A stretch of 64,000 nucleotides of DNA from Anaerocolumna sp. AGMB13020 (GCF_033100115.1 NZ_CP136910.1:558001-622000), one strand, 5' to 3'. Positions 33,733-43,469 are shown, counted from the first letter of the stretch. The notes: generated by a model not told the origin, from the letters alone. Translations and numbers: made by a program.

Positions 33733-34092
33733 TGCATAATTGTATACAACAAAACAATTTAGAATTTTAAGAGTATTTATCAATAATTTAGAATTGGGAC
33801 TTCTTAAAATTTTTCCCGTTTATAAAAGTACAAATACATGTATTTTTATAAGAGTACTTGCATAATCAATTACCTATTACCGCTTCATCATCTTTACGCA
33901 TCACATCCTATTATACTTTAATTCCGCTATCTTATCCGAAGTCTGCCAACAGATAAAGTATTTTTTCCCATTTGTTATCCTTGTATTTCCTATGTTTTCA
34001 TGGGGTTTTTTAGAAACCAGTACTAAAAACTTGCTATTTTGTCTAATCTATGCTATAATAGATACAAAATTTTTTTAGGAGGAATAATCATA

Positions 34093-35412
34093 ATGGATCC
34101 TGACCCTGACGGGGATAGTATTTTTTTACAAATACTAATACTAATCGTTATAACACTTATCAATGCATTTTTTTCCTGTGCCGAGATGGCCATGGTATCA
34201 TCAAACAAAAACAAAATCAAAAGGCTTGCTGATGGCGGTAATAAAAAAGCCGAACTGGTGCAGAAGATCATGGAGGAACCCACAAAGTTCTTATCAACCA
34301 TACAGGTTGCCATAACCTTAGCTGGTTTCTTCTCAGCCGGATCTGCAGCTACCGGATTATCCGGACCTATGGGAGAATTTCTTTTGAAAATTCATATTCC
34401 TTATGGAGATGAAATTTCCTTTTTCCTTGTAACAATAATACTTGCTTTCTTTACATTGGTTTTCGGTGAATTGGTTCCCAAAAGAATTGCTCTTTCGAAA
34501 ACAGAAGAAATCAGTATGTTTGTAATTGGCCCTGTTAACCTTTTATCCAAAGTAGCATCACCATTTATCAAATTGCTTTCTTTCTCGACCAATCTGGTTA
34601 TGAAATTATTTGGTTCAAAGGTAAATGTTCAGGAGGATATATTATCAAGAGAAGAGATCAAGTCTTTAATTGATGAGGGACAAGTACATGGGGTACTAAA
34701 TGAAAATGAAAGGGAAATGATTAATTCCATCATCGAATTTGATGATACACTTGCCAAAGAAATTATGACCCCCAAGGTTAATGTTTTTGCCATCAATATC
34801 CTTGATCCCATAGAAAACTATGTAGATAGGTTGATGGACACAAAATATTCCCGAATCCCGGTATATGAGGATGATATTGATAATGTTATCGGTATTTTAT
34901 ATTTTAAGGATTATATGAAGGAAGCTATCAAGGTAGGCTACACCAATGTCAATATGCGTTCTATTCTAATCAAGCCTTATTTAGTGCCTGACAGCAAGAA
35001 TATTTATGAACTGTTCAAAGAGCTTCAGGTCTCTAAAAACCATATTGCTGTATTGATAGATGAATATGGAGGATTTTCCGGTATTGTTACCATGGAGGAT
35101 CTGGTGGAAGAAGTTATGGGAGATATCGAGGATGAATACGATATTTATGTTCCCAAAATTAAAATGCTTGATAATTCCACTTACTTATTGGATGGCTTAC
35201 TTACAATAGACGAGCTTAATGAAGAATTAGATTTAGGCATTTCTTCTGAAAATTATGATACCATATCCGGTTTCCTCATTGATACTATGGGTGCTATTCC
35301 CAGCGATGATGAAGACCGTACAATAGAAATTGATAACCTGGTATTTAAGATTATCTCCGTTAAACAAAAGAGAATCGATAAGATTAAGCTTTATATCGGA
35401 ACCGTATCTTAA
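34093..35412 (+). CDS. CNNM/CBS-domain membrane protein (HlyC/CorC-TlyC family)
   Basis: 439 aa from the ATG at 34093, preceded by AGGAGG; a frame 54 bp longer exists. An N-terminal DUF21/CNNM membrane domain has three to four helices (FLQILILIVITLINAFFSCAEMAMV at the start). Two CBS domains follow (IMTPKVNVFAINI and the ILIKPYLVPDS region), then a CorC_HlyC C-terminal domain (YLLDGLLTIDELNEELDL). Members take part in magnesium or other cation homeostasis; the old hemolysin label is misleading. Monocistronic, with a strong terminator downstream and the pyrophosphatase gene convergent to it. Confidence 0.93.
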   Translation: MDPDPDGDSIFLQILILIVITLINAFFSCAEMAMVSSNKNKIKRLADGGNKKAELVQKIMEEPTKFLSTIQVAITLAGFFSAGSAATGLSGPMGEFLLKIHIPYGDEISFFLVTIILAFFTLVFGELVPKRIALSKTEEISMFVIGPVNLLSKVASPFIKLLSFSTNLVMKLFGSKVNVQEDILSREEIKSLIDEGQVHGVLNENEREMINSIIEFDDTLAKEIMTPKVNVFAINILDPIENYVDRLMDTKYSRIPVYEDDIDNVIGILYFKDYMKEAIKVGYTNVNMRSILIKPYLVPDSKNIYELFKELQVSKNHIAVLIDEYGGFSGIVTMEDLVEEVMGDIEDEYDIYVPKIKMLDNSTYLLDGLLTIDELNEELDLGISSENYDTISGFLIDTMGAIPSDDEDRTIEIDNLVFKIISVKQKRIDKIKLYIGTVS

Positions 35413-35453
35413 TTCACGTAAATACTTATAGCATAATTTAATAGAATGCGTAA

Positions 35454-35533
35454 AAAGAAGGGCTTATGCACCTGTAGTATGGTAGATGACTTACCAGCTG
35501 CAGAGCAAAGTCCTTCTTTCTATTTTTATTTTT
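35454..35533. terminator. Bidirectional terminator between convergent genes
   Basis: AAAGAAGGGCTT pairs with AAGTCCTTCTTT (one G-T pair) around a long loop. The plus-strand exit is CTATTTTTATTTTTC and the minus-strand exit is TTCTTTTTACG, so it can serve both flanking genes. Confidence 0.7.
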
Positions 35534-35594
35534 CTTATCTTATATCAATCATCAATAAAAGCTTATGTCAAGTAATGCGAGCACCTCTCATACC

Positions 35595-37685
35595 TCAGCC
35601 AAACAAGGAAATAGTAAGGAAGACCGTAGCAGTAAGGGAAGCAATGAGCGATACCACAGTGATCTGAGTATTTAGAGATGGACCGGCTGTATCCTTAAAA
35701 GGATCTCCTACTGTATCTCCAACTACTGCCGATTTATGAGCAGCTGAATTCTTGCCCCCATGGTGGCCGGATTCCACATATTTCTTCGTATTATCCCATA
35801 ACCCACCTGAATTGGACATAAATAAGGCAAATATTAAACCGCTTACAATATTTCCGGTAATGAACCCGCCTACAGCTGATACACCACCAATAAATCCAAC
35901 AAGAAGCGTTGCAATAATAGTCATTAAGCCAGCCGGTACCAGTTCCTTCAGCGCCCCATGGGTAGCAATTTCAATGCATTTATCGTACTCCGGTACGACA
36001 CCGTCTTTGCCTTCCTTCAATCCTTCTATTTCCCTGAATTGTCTGTGTATCTCATCAACCATCCTCTGTGCGTTTCTGTCCACACCTAACATCAGCATGG
36101 CAGAAAACAAAGGAGGAATTGCCGCTCCGAATAACAGTCCGAAAAAGACTGTCGGATTCAAAATATCAAATCCGGTTATAAGCGGTCTGCCAAGTTCTGC
36201 CGCAGCAGTATTCACTTCACTGATAAAAGCACCTAACAAGGCAATAACCGTAAGTCCTGCAGCTCCTATGGAGAACCCCTTAGTAACAGCTTTTACGGTA
36301 TTCCCGGCACTATCCAGGGTATCTGTTATTTCCAGGGCTTTCTCACCCAGCCCACCCATTTCAACCAGGCCTCTGGCATTATCAACAATGGGTCCATAAG
36401 CATCGTTGGAAATAATCATGCCTACAATGGACAACATTCCTACGGCAGCCATAGCTATACCAAACATGGGATAACCAGCTCCTAAAGGTTCACATATCTT
36501 ATAAGCTGCCAATGCTGATATACCAATTCCGATCATGGAAGGCAGAATACTCATAAGCCCATAGGATATACCAGATAATATGGTAAAGGCCGGACCTGCT
36601 TCCGAGGCTTTGGCTACCATATGGACAGGTTTCCTGGAATCATCAGTAAAATAATCACTGGCAAGGCCAATAACAACGCCAACTGCAAGACCAATGGCAC
36701 TGGCAAACCAGATACGCCATTCAAAGTTAAATATATATGTAGCAAGTGCTGTCAGTACACCGTATAATGCTGTCGTTACATAGGTATTACTGTTTAACGC
36801 TCTGCCGGGATTGCCGCCTTCTTTCATTCTTGCCGTCAGTACACCAGTAATGGAGGCAAGAAGTCCCAAGGCGCTATAACAGAATACCATACTGGCATTG
36901 CCGCTTCCTCCGCTGCTTTTATCCAGAGCACTTGCCATAACCAGCGCTGCTGCCATAGAAGCTACATTGGAATCAAATAGATCCGCACCCATACCTGCCA
37001 CATCACCTACATTATCTCCTACATTATCAGCAATAACAGCCGGATTTCTCGGATCATCTTCCGGAATTCCAAGTTCCACTTTCCCTACCAGATCGGCACT
37101 GATATCGGCAGTCTTTGTAAAGATGCCACCGCCGGCCTTGGCAAATAACGCCATGGAGCTGGCACCGAAGCTGAAGCCAAGAAGGGCTGTTGTATTATCG
37201 GTAAGCAGCAGTACCAGGGTGACGCCAAGAAGGCTGGAACCTACCACTGCCATTCCCATAACTGCTCCACCGCGAAAGCCTGCCATAAAGGAAGGTCTGA
37301 TACCCTTGACTGATGATTCTGCTGCTTTGATGTTCGCAATAGTGGCTATGCTGATACCGACCTTTCCCGCTATACCAGAAAAACAAGTACCAAAGATGTA
37401 GGACAATGCCATTAACACATTGTCAAAAAGACCGCCTTCCCAAACAGGATCAGGCAAAAACAGAAAGATAACAACTGCGATCACACCGCAGAAACGGGAT
37501 AAAACTTTAAATTCCTTCGCTAAAAATGTGTTTGCACCATTACGTATCAGCTTTCCTACCTGAGCAATCCGCTCATTGGAAGAAGGCCTCTTGTTTACCC
37601 AGCGATACAGCCAGAAGGCTGCAATAAAAGCAAGTATTGAAACAACAATGGATGCTGCTTGAAAAATCTCTACCCTGATATCCAT
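35595..37685 (-). CDS. hppA: Membrane-bound proton-pumping pyrophosphatase
   Basis: 696 aa from the ATG at 37685 (GGAG nine bases upstream); the frame runs to 37748, over the promoter. About 15-16 membrane helices are expected. The pyrophosphate-binding signature is clear: EDDPRNPAVIADNVGDNVGD, with DNVGDNVGDVAGMGADLFDS-type aspartates, and a second acidic cluster near the C-terminus (DTVGDPFKDTAGPSLN). The position that separates potassium-dependent from potassium-independent enzymes reads GNTVKA, with Lys465 where dependent types have Ala, predicting a potassium-independent proton pump. It conserves energy from pyrophosphate released in biosynthesis. A sigma-A promoter is just upstream. Confidence 0.93.
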   Translation of the reverse strand: MDIRVEIFQAASIVVSILAFIAAFWLYRWVNKRPSSNERIAQVGKLIRNGANTFLAKEFKVLSRFCGVIAVVIFLFLPDPVWEGGLFDNVLMALSYIFGTCFSGIAGKVGISIATIANIKAAESSVKGIRPSFMAGFRGGAVMGMAVVGSSLLGVTLVLLLTDNTTALLGFSFGASSMALFAKAGGGIFTKTADISADLVGKVELGIPEDDPRNPAVIADNVGDNVGDVAGMGADLFDSNVASMAAALVMASALDKSSGGSGNASMVFCYSALGLLASITGVLTARMKEGGNPGRALNSNTYVTTALYGVLTALATYIFNFEWRIWFASAIGLAVGVVIGLASDYFTDDSRKPVHMVAKASEAGPAFTILSGISYGLMSILPSMIGIGISALAAYKICEPLGAGYPMFGIAMAAVGMLSIVGMIISNDAYGPIVDNARGLVEMGGLGEKALEITDTLDSAGNTVKAVTKGFSIGAAGLTVIALLGAFISEVNTAAAELGRPLITGFDILNPTVFFGLLFGAAIPPLFSAMLMLGVDRNAQRMVDEIHRQFREIEGLKEGKDGVVPEYDKCIEIATHGALKELVPAGLMTIIATLLVGFIGGVSAVGGFITGNIVSGLIFALFMSNSGGLWDNTKKYVESGHHGGKNSAAHKSAVVGDTVGDPFKDTAGPSLNTQITVVSLIASLTATVFLTISLFG

Positions 37686-37719
37686 ATTTTCCATCTCCAA
37701 TCTATTATAATGCAATTTT

Positions 37720-37748
37720 ATCATAGCATTTATGGAGGTTATGTTCAA
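37720..37748 (-). promoter_or_regulatory. Sigma-A promoter of hppA
   Basis: TTGAAC (37743-37748), 17 bp, then TATGAT (37720-37725) on the minus strand. The start would be near 37713, leaving a leader of about 28 nt. Confidence 0.55.
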
Positions 37749-37838
37749 TATAAAGTTATTTATCTATATATTATTATACACATTGCACGTATTTAATGTA
37801 ATATATTTCCTTATAATTTATGCATTATTACATCTTGG

Positions 37839-38690
37839 TTATAACAGTTTTCCGGATATTGATTCTGTTGTCCGTGCCTTGTTTTCTGAGCACTGGTTAT
37901 AATGCTTTACAAAAAATTGAAGATATAAGATTTCGAGAATATAAAGCTGAACAATGGATGTGGTTGATGCACCACCATCCAGTGGTCCTTCATTCGAACC
38001 GCATAAAAGAATGGCGTCAGCCTGCGCGGTGAGAGCTGTTTTGGCAAAATGGGTTATGATAACGGTAGGACAGCCATTTTGCTTTAATAGCTGATGAACC
38101 TCTATCATATCTTTTGTTGAACCGGAATAGGAGAAAATAATTGCCAGGTCCCTGGAATCCATAAGTGAGGCCGCTATATGCTGCATATGCCCATCTCCCG
38201 TAAATTCAACATTTGGTATAATTCTCATAAACTTTTGTTTGGCCTCCAATGCTATTGTTCCCGAAGATCCTACTCCAAAGAAATGAATACGTCTGGCCGC
38301 TGACATAAGATCTGCTGCTTTGGCAACCTGCTCATACTCCAGCAGCTGAAAAGTCTCCTTAAGCCCGTCCATATGAGCAGACAAAGTCTTTTCACATATT
38401 GTCCTGGTATCATCTCCGCTTTCTATGATACCAGCAACCTGTTCCTTAATTTCTCCCATTTTTGTTATATCCTGTGCCAGAAGCATTTTAAAATCCTGAT
38501 ATCCATTTAATTTTAATTCCTTACAGAATCGAAAAACCGTGGTATCTCCCACCATACAATACTGCGCCAGGTCAGTAATTGATGTATACAGCACCTTTCT
38601 GGGATTTTCAAAGATATAATCTGCTACTTTTTTTTCGGCTTTCGTAAATCCAGCATAGTTTTCTTTTATTCTGTCCAGTATTCCTGCCAT
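37839..38690 (-). CDS. RpiR/MurR family transcriptional regulator
   Basis: 283 aa. The N-terminal HTH_6 domain (residues 1-77) reads LDRIKENYAGFTKAEKKVADYI...TTVFRFCKELKLNGYQDFK. The C-terminal SIS domain (about 125-250) has FFGVGSSGTIALEAKQKF and IFSYSGSTKDMIEV, which bind phosphosugars. GGGAGG precedes the ATG. It lies 32 bp after nanE on the same strand and so is cotranscribed with it. It probably responds to ManNAc-6-P, GlcNAc-6-P or GlcN-6-P and controls the nanE-rpiR and nagB-nagA divergent region, where three similar AT-rich palindromes occur. Confidence 0.92.
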   Translation of the reverse strand: MAGILDRIKENYAGFTKAEKKVADYIFENPRKVLYTSITDLAQYCMVGDTTVFRFCKELKLNGYQDFKMLLAQDITKMGEIKEQVAGIIESGDDTRTICEKTLSAHMDGLKETFQLLEYEQVAKAADLMSAARRIHFFGVGSSGTIALEAKQKFMRIIPNVEFTGDGHMQHIAASLMDSRDLAIIFSYSGSTKDMIEVHQLLKQNGCPTVIITHFAKTALTAQADAILLCGSNEGPLDGGASTTSIVQLYILEILYLQFFVKHYNQCSENKARTTESISGKLL

Positions 38691-38722
38691 GTTACCCTCC
38701 CACTCTTTCTCTATAATATCGT

Positions 38723-39412
38723 TTATTTTCTAATGGCATTGATGAATTTTTTCGTTATTACAGCCGGTCTTGTTATGGCAGCCCCTACAACTGCCGCAAA
38801 TACACCGGTATTAAGCGCTTCTTTCAACTCCTCCGGCGAACTGATTCCTCCTTCAGCAATAACTGGAATCGGGAGCTTTTCCACCATCTCCTTCATAAGT
38901 GAAAGTGCTGGAAGTTTCTCATTTCTGGTTTCCCTTGTATACCCGCAAAGGGTGGTACCCACAATATCAAATCCTAGTACAGAGGCTTCCAAGGCCTCTG
39001 TAAAGGTAGCGCAATCAGCCATAAATATCATCTCAGGATATTCTTCTTTGATTTTGAGAAAAAGCTCTTTTAAAGTCATCCTCCCAGGTCTTAATCGATT
39101 GGTAGCATCCAAAGCAATAATATCAGGCTGAACCTCCATAAGTTCCTTTACTTCTTTTAGGGTTGGTGTAATATACACCTCACTGTCATTATAAATACTC
39201 TTGGTGAGGCCAATAATAGGTAAGTCTATGGTTTCTTTGATACATCTGATATCCTCAGGTGTATTTGCTCTGATACCGCAGGCTCCACCTTCCTTTGCAG
39301 CCAAAGCCATCCGCGACATGATATAAGAGCTGTATAATGGTTCTTCCGGCAATGCCTGGCAGGATACAATTAATCCCCCTTTGATCTTCTTAAGCACTTC
39401 TTCTTTCTTCAT
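38723..39412 (-). CDS. nanE: N-acetylmannosamine-6-phosphate 2-epimerase
   Basis: 229 aa TIM-barrel enzyme. It converts ManNAc-6-P to GlcNAc-6-P in sialic acid and ManNAc use. Typical sequence includes GLIVSCQALPEEPLYSS at the start, GIRANTPEDIRCIKE, MADCATFTEALEA and PVIAEGGISSPEELKEAL. A GAGGGGAG site precedes the ATG. It is followed by rpiR and faces nagB-nagA, which take the product on to fructose-6-phosphate. No sialate lyase, ManNAc kinase or transporter is in the window. Confidence 0.94.
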   Translation of the reverse strand: MKKEEVLKKIKGGLIVSCQALPEEPLYSSYIMSRMALAAKEGGACGIRANTPEDIRCIKETIDLPIIGLTKSIYNDSEVYITPTLKEVKELMEVQPDIIALDATNRLRPGRMTLKELFLKIKEEYPEMIFMADCATFTEALEASVLGFDIVGTTLCGYTRETRNEKLPALSLMKEMVEKLPIPVIAEGGISSPEELKEALNTGVFAAVVGAAITRPAVITKKFINAIRK

Positions 39413-39514
39413 TCGGACTCCCCTCTGTATGCCTATTAACTGCTTCGTTCTTTAACTACTGTGTTTTCGCAAACCACTCACATTCACATTTACCAACTAT
39501 AAATCTAGTTTTAA

Positions 39515-39651
39515 TGAAAAATATTTTCTTATTAGAATTGTAGCCCTGTATTTTTCATCTGTCAATAATATCTGTCTGGTTAGCCTAACTCTCAGACTTT
39601 TCACTCTCTAAATTAAATATATTTTTCTTTATTTGATGAAAATATATTTTA
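39515..39651. promoter_or_regulatory. Three similar AT-rich palindromes in the nanE-nagB divergent region
   Basis: TGAAAAATATTTTCT (39515-39529) and TGAAAATATATTTTA (39637-39651) share one pattern, and a related AAATATATTTTTC lies at 39615-39627 in the opposite sense. They sit in the 355-bp gap between divergent amino-sugar operons and are candidate RpiR operators. The right one ends a few bases before a possible TTGATT -35 of nagB. Confidence 0.45.
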
Positions 39652-39767
39652 TTTTCCTTGATTTTTAGAATTTCATAAGATACTATAGAATCAGATATAC
39701 TACGAAAGAATATCAGTGCTGTAATCTTTATTCTTTCATTATAAAAAATCCTTGTGAGGTACGTATC

Positions 39768-40481
39768 ATGAATCTGATTAAAGCCAACGGTTATAAAGAT
39801 CTAAGCAGAAAAGCAGCTAATGTAGTCTCAGCTCAGGTTATCCTTAAGCCTTCAAGTGTCTTAGGGCTTGCCACAGGCTCAACACCTGTGGGAACTTATG
39901 AACAGCTTATTGAATGGTACAAGAAAGGAGATATCGATTTTTCCCGTGTTGTTTCTGTAAATCTGGATGAATATTGTGGTTTATCACCTGAAGATCCCCA
40001 GAGTTACCGATATTTTATGAACGATCACTTCTTTTCTGATATAAATATCAAACCCGAAAATACGCATGTTCCTAATGGACTGGCGCAAGACTTAGAATCT
40101 GAATGTATTCGTTATGAAAATCTCATAGCCGATTTAGGAGGAATCGACCTTCAGGTATTAGGTATCGGACATAACGGACATATTGGTTTTAATGAACCCG
40201 GTAATTCCTTTGAAAAAGCTACCCATATCGTAGAACTGAACGAAACCACTCTCCAGGCTAATGCCCGCTTTTTTCAGAATATCGACGATGTGCCAAAGAA
40301 AGCTATCACTATGGGTATCAAATCCATTATGCAGTCAAGAAAAATACTTCTGATCGCAAACGGCCCGGACAAAGAAGAAATCATTCACAAAGCAATATTT
40401 GGACCGGTAACTCCCGATGTTCCCGCTTCCATCCTGCAGTTTCATCCTGACCTGACTGTTGTTTGTTCCTTTGAGGGATGA
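39768..40481 (+). CDS. nagB: Glucosamine-6-phosphate deaminase
   Basis: 237 aa. It converts GlcN-6-P to fructose-6-phosphate and ammonia. Signatures are GLATGSTPVGTYEQLI, VVSVNLDEYCGLSPEDPQSY and the catalytic LGIGHNGHIGFNEPG. A TGAGGTACGT stretch precedes the ATG. nagA begins 92 bp later on the same strand. Slightly shorter than the E. coli enzyme (266 aa), with the allosteric C-terminal part reduced, as is usual in Firmicutes. Confidence 0.96.
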   Translation: MNLIKANGYKDLSRKAANVVSAQVILKPSSVLGLATGSTPVGTYEQLIEWYKKGDIDFSRVVSVNLDEYCGLSPEDPQSYRYFMNDHFFSDINIKPENTHVPNGLAQDLESECIRYENLIADLGGIDLQVLGIGHNGHIGFNEPGNSFEKATHIVELNETTLQANARFFQNIDDVPKKAITMGIKSIMQSRKILLIANGPDKEEIIHKAIFGPVTPDVPASILQFHPDLTVVCSFEG

Positions 40482-40573
40482 TATGAATACGATATGAATA
40501 CCCGCTAAGCTATATTTCACCATTTTAGCCTGTGGTTCATGATTGCAGGCTTAAGAAAGGCATGGTTATTAAT

Positions 40574-41701
40574 ATGTTATTTCAGAACGCATCTGTCTTT
40601 ATTGATGACAGCTTCCAAAAAGCAGATTTTAAGATACTAGAAGGTAATTTTTCAGAAATTACAAGCCATAAAAGCAATGAGCTGAAAGAACCTGCCATTG
40701 ACTGTACCGATAAACTCATTCTTCCAGGTTTTATTGAACTCCACTCTCACGGTTGCATCGGTTATGATTTTACCACTTCTTCACCGGAAGAGTTAAAGAA
40801 AATGTGCGGTTTCTATGCAGCAAACGGTATTACTTCCCTGCTTGCCACCACTATGACAATCGGTTATGATACATACAAAAGAGCTATGTTAAACATCAAA
40901 AAGGTTTGTGAAGAAGGAACCGGAGGCAGCCGTATTATTGGCATTAACATGGAGGGTCCTTTTTTAGGAGCTTCCAAAAAGGGTGCCCACGATACCCGTT
41001 ATCTTCTATCTGTCAATGAAGAGAAATACGAAGAACTCAATGGGCTTTCTGGTGACAGAATAAAAATCATTGATCTGGATCCTGATCTTCCAGGCGCTAT
41101 ACCATTTATAGAGAAGTACAGCAAAGATAAAGTAATATCTCTGGCTCATACCTCCTGTGATTATGATACTGCAGTAAAAGCCATTAAGGCTGGAGCCAGC
41201 CATGTAACCCATCTGTTCAATGCAATGAATGGACTTCACCACCGAGCTCCTGGTATAGTCGGCGCGGTATCAGACTATAATGTAAATGCTGAAATCATAT
41301 GTGATGGTATCCATATTCACCCCTCGGTGATACGACTTATGTTCAAGGCGGTTCCTGAGAAACTAATCCTAATCTCCGATTCTATGAGTGCTGCCGGTTT
41401 GGAGGATGGTATCTATGAACTGGGCGGACAGAAGGTAACGGTAGAAAACGGAAAAGCAGCTTTAGAGGACGGTACCATTGCAGGCTCAACAACAACTATT
41501 TATAAAGCATTCCTTAAAGCACTGGAAATAGGTATTCCTTTAGAACAAGCAATCTTAAGTGCCACCCTTTATCCCGCAAGAGCAATAGGTGCCGATAAGG
41601 TAACTGGCTCCATAGAAACAGGCAAAAAAGCTGATTTTATAATTATGGATAAAAATTACAAAATTGAAAGTGTTTATTCTGACGGTATTCAGATTTTTTA
41701 A
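40574..41701 (+). CDS. nagA: N-acetylglucosamine-6-phosphate deacetylase
   Basis: 375 aa from the ATG at 40574; ATG 40562 is also in frame, but AAAGG is only one base away from it. The metal-dependent amidohydrolase signatures are present: LPGFIELHSHGCIGYDF, NMEGPFLGASKKGAHD, LAHTSCDYDTAV, HVTHLFNAMNGLHHRAPG and the catalytic Asp in LISDSMSAAG. It deacetylates GlcNAc-6-P, giving the NagB substrate. Second gene of nagB-nagA, divergent from nanE-rpiR. Confidence 0.95.
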   Translation: MLFQNASVFIDDSFQKADFKILEGNFSEITSHKSNELKEPAIDCTDKLILPGFIELHSHGCIGYDFTTSSPEELKKMCGFYAANGITSLLATTMTIGYDTYKRAMLNIKKVCEEGTGGSRIIGINMEGPFLGASKKGAHDTRYLLSVNEEKYEELNGLSGDRIKIIDLDPDLPGAIPFIEKYSKDKVISLAHTSCDYDTAVKAIKAGASHVTHLFNAMNGLHHRAPGIVGAVSDYNVNAEIICDGIHIHPSVIRLMFKAVPEKLILISDSMSAAGLEDGIYELGGQKVTVENGKAALEDGTIAGSTTTIYKAFLKALEIGIPLEQAILSATLYPARAIGADKVTGSIETGKKADFIIMDKNYKIESVYSDGIQIF

Positions 41702-41838
41702 GTTTTATATATAACAATTTTACTGCTTTAACAATATGTAACTGAATAAAAAAACATGAAAAAACCCATTCTAATTAATGCAATGAAAATTAAAATCGAT
41801 TGCTAAAAGCATTGTGCTTATTAGAAAGGAGTTTTAAC

Positions 41839-42012
41839 ATGGAAATTAATTCAAGCATCGGATGTAGCGTAACAGAATGTCAATACCATGCAGGTGAGAA
41901 GCAGTATTGTACACTTGATAAGATTATGGTAGGAAAATCAGAATCCTATACCTCCAAAGTGGAAGGTACAGATTGTGAATCTTTTAAAGTAAACGAAAAC
42001 AAGACATATTAA
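41839..42012 (+). CDS. DUF1540 small cysteine-containing protein
   Basis: 57 aa from the ATG at 41839 with GAAAGGAG upstream. The four cysteines are spaced as in DUF1540 (IGCSVTECQYH, QYCTLDK, GTDCESFK), probably binding a metal ion. Members of this family are common in spore-formers, often in several copies, but their role is not established. Monocistronic: a strong bidirectional terminator follows at once. Not a ranthipeptide precursor; the spacing differs and no radical-SAM maturase is adjacent. Confidence 0.88.
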   Translation: MEINSSIGCSVTECQYHAGEKQYCTLDKIMVGKSESYTSKVEGTDCESFKVNENKTY

Positions 42013-42030
42013 TAGCAGTTAAGGACAAAA

Positions 42031-42068
42031 AAGACCACTGCCCGATATAACGAATCGGCAGTGGTCTT
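42031..42068. terminator. Strong bidirectional terminator
   Basis: AAGACCACTGCCCGAT pairs with ATCGGCAGTGGTCTT with one bulged C around a 7-nt loop. The minus-strand exit is six T and the plus-strand exit is T-rich, so it serves both the DUF1540 gene and the convergent dedA-family gene. Confidence 0.85.
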
Positions 42069-42121
42069 CTTACATCTTTTTATTTTTTCTTACCATGAAT
42101 TCAATACAGGAATTAGAATAG

Positions 42122-42745
42122 CTACTCTTTCTCTTTCTTCTTGCTCTTTTTATAAAAATAAAAGGCAGCACACAGGATAAACAATACACCTAGTACTATT
42201 ACGGTAATATGAGTTAATGTGTCTGTCTTATCGACAATACTTTCCCAGGAATTGCTGGCGGCTTTTCCCAGAAGCACTAATACCGTATTCCACACCAGGG
42301 AACCTATGGTGGTCAGAAGAAAGAAACTCCAGATATTCATATTTGCCATACCAGCTGGTATGGATATCAGGCTTCGGATTACAGGTATACATCTGCAGAT
42401 TAAGACCGTTACTTTTCCTTTGGAGTTGAACCAGTTATAAGCCTTACTGACATCTTCTCTTTTAAGACGCAGAATTTTACCTATACGACCATCCAATATC
42501 TTACCCAGTCTATCCATTGTCAATAGATTGCCTGCTCCATACAGAATTGCCGCACCCAGTAATGAACCAATAGTTGAGAATAAGATAACACCTTGGGCAG
42601 TCAGACTCGTATAGGTGGTCATAAATCCGCCAAAGGTTAAGATAATCTCAGATGGTATAGGCGGAAACACATTCTCCAAAGCAATGAGAAAAGTAATTCC
42701 CAGATATCCGAATTGATTCATAAATTCAATAATCCAATCTTTCAT
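42122..42745 (-). CDS. DedA family membrane protein
   Basis: 207 aa from the ATG at 42745 (AGAAAGAGG upstream). The family motif ENVFPPIPSEIILTFGGF is near residue 20, followed by four to five membrane helices and a central FNSKGKVTVLICRCIPVIRSLISIPAGMANM segment with the conserved F/G...R..P...S...G pattern. The C-terminus is very lysine-rich (KKSKKKEKE). DedA proteins are thought to be lipid transporters, for instance for undecaprenyl phosphate or phosphatidylethanolamine, and support envelope integrity. Monocistronic. Confidence 0.93.
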   Translation of the reverse strand: MKDWIIEFMNQFGYLGITFLIALENVFPPIPSEIILTFGGFMTTYTSLTAQGVILFSTIGSLLGAAILYGAGNLLTMDRLGKILDGRIGKILRLKREDVSKAYNWFNSKGKVTVLICRCIPVIRSLISIPAGMANMNIWSFFLLTTIGSLVWNTVLVLLGKAASNSWESIVDKTDTLTHITVIVLGVLFILCAAFYFYKKSKKKEKE

Positions 42746-42912
42746 ATAACCTCTTTCTAAAATAAATTTCCAGTATGTAGATACCAATCCATTATATTGT
42801 AAGACAGACAGGATTACAACCTACTTTTGAAATAAGTCAAAAATAGTGTATTTGCGACAAACAATATCTACACTGCTTTTAAAACTTTATTAAGAGTATG
42901 TATAATATTTAA

Positions 42913-43169
42913 GAAATCATACATAATAAAGAGTGGATAGCAAATCAAAAACCTTCCTTTTAGAACATGAACCTGACGCAGATAGCTTCTATCACAAATA
43001 TAAGTACAGTTTGTTAATGAGTAATGTCTTGAAGGAATAAAAGGCTTTGTGTAGTTATCCTTTCATATAAAATTGAAAGTACAGTTTTATCCTATTCTGT
43101 ATACAAAATAAAAATGGGTTAATCATAGAAGCCTTTCTAACGAAAATCGTTATGTCAGGCTTCTTTTTT
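42913..43169 (+). ncRNA. Candidate small RNA ending at an orphan terminator
   Basis: A strong rho-independent terminator lies on the plus strand at 43127-43169: outer stem AGAAGCCT/AGGCTTCT, inner stem TAACGA/TCGTTA, then TTTTTT. No plus-strand gene precedes it; the nearest gene to the left runs the other way. TTTAAA-17-TATAAT (42878-42906) is a possible promoter. The 257 nt between them have no ORF longer than about 16 codons with a ribosome site. The transcript is inferred from terminator and promoter only. The remainder of the gap to 43624 holds one further hairpin. Confidence 0.35.
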
Positions 43170-43469
43170 ATTGCCTTCTATCTTTCCATCAATTACCTTG
43201 GTTTTAGCGGATAGTTAACGGTTATCTGCGTATAATAAGGATTGGATACAAAGCAAATGATTCAAAAGCCCTTGTTTAATACATGTGCTCAAAATCAAAT
43301 GCCGCCTGTATTCCTTTAACTAAGATAAAATAAGCAGTAAGTCTCGAACTGCAAAAAAACTTATTCACACAGCAAATTTAGGAGATGGTTAAGTTGGACT
43401 GGCTTATGTCATAAAAGTTATTCGGATCCAAGTAGTTTGCTAAAAACTGAATATTGAAAGAGACAATTG

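Noticed and set aside
35752..36399. 215-codon plus-strand frame opposite hppA, with 36898-37401 similar
   Set aside because: Both are low-complexity Pro/Ala/Ser-rich shadows of the pyrophosphatase helices.
41839..42012. Ranthipeptide (SCIFF-like) precursor
   Set aside because: Only four cysteines with DUF1540 spacing and no radical-SAM maturase next to it.
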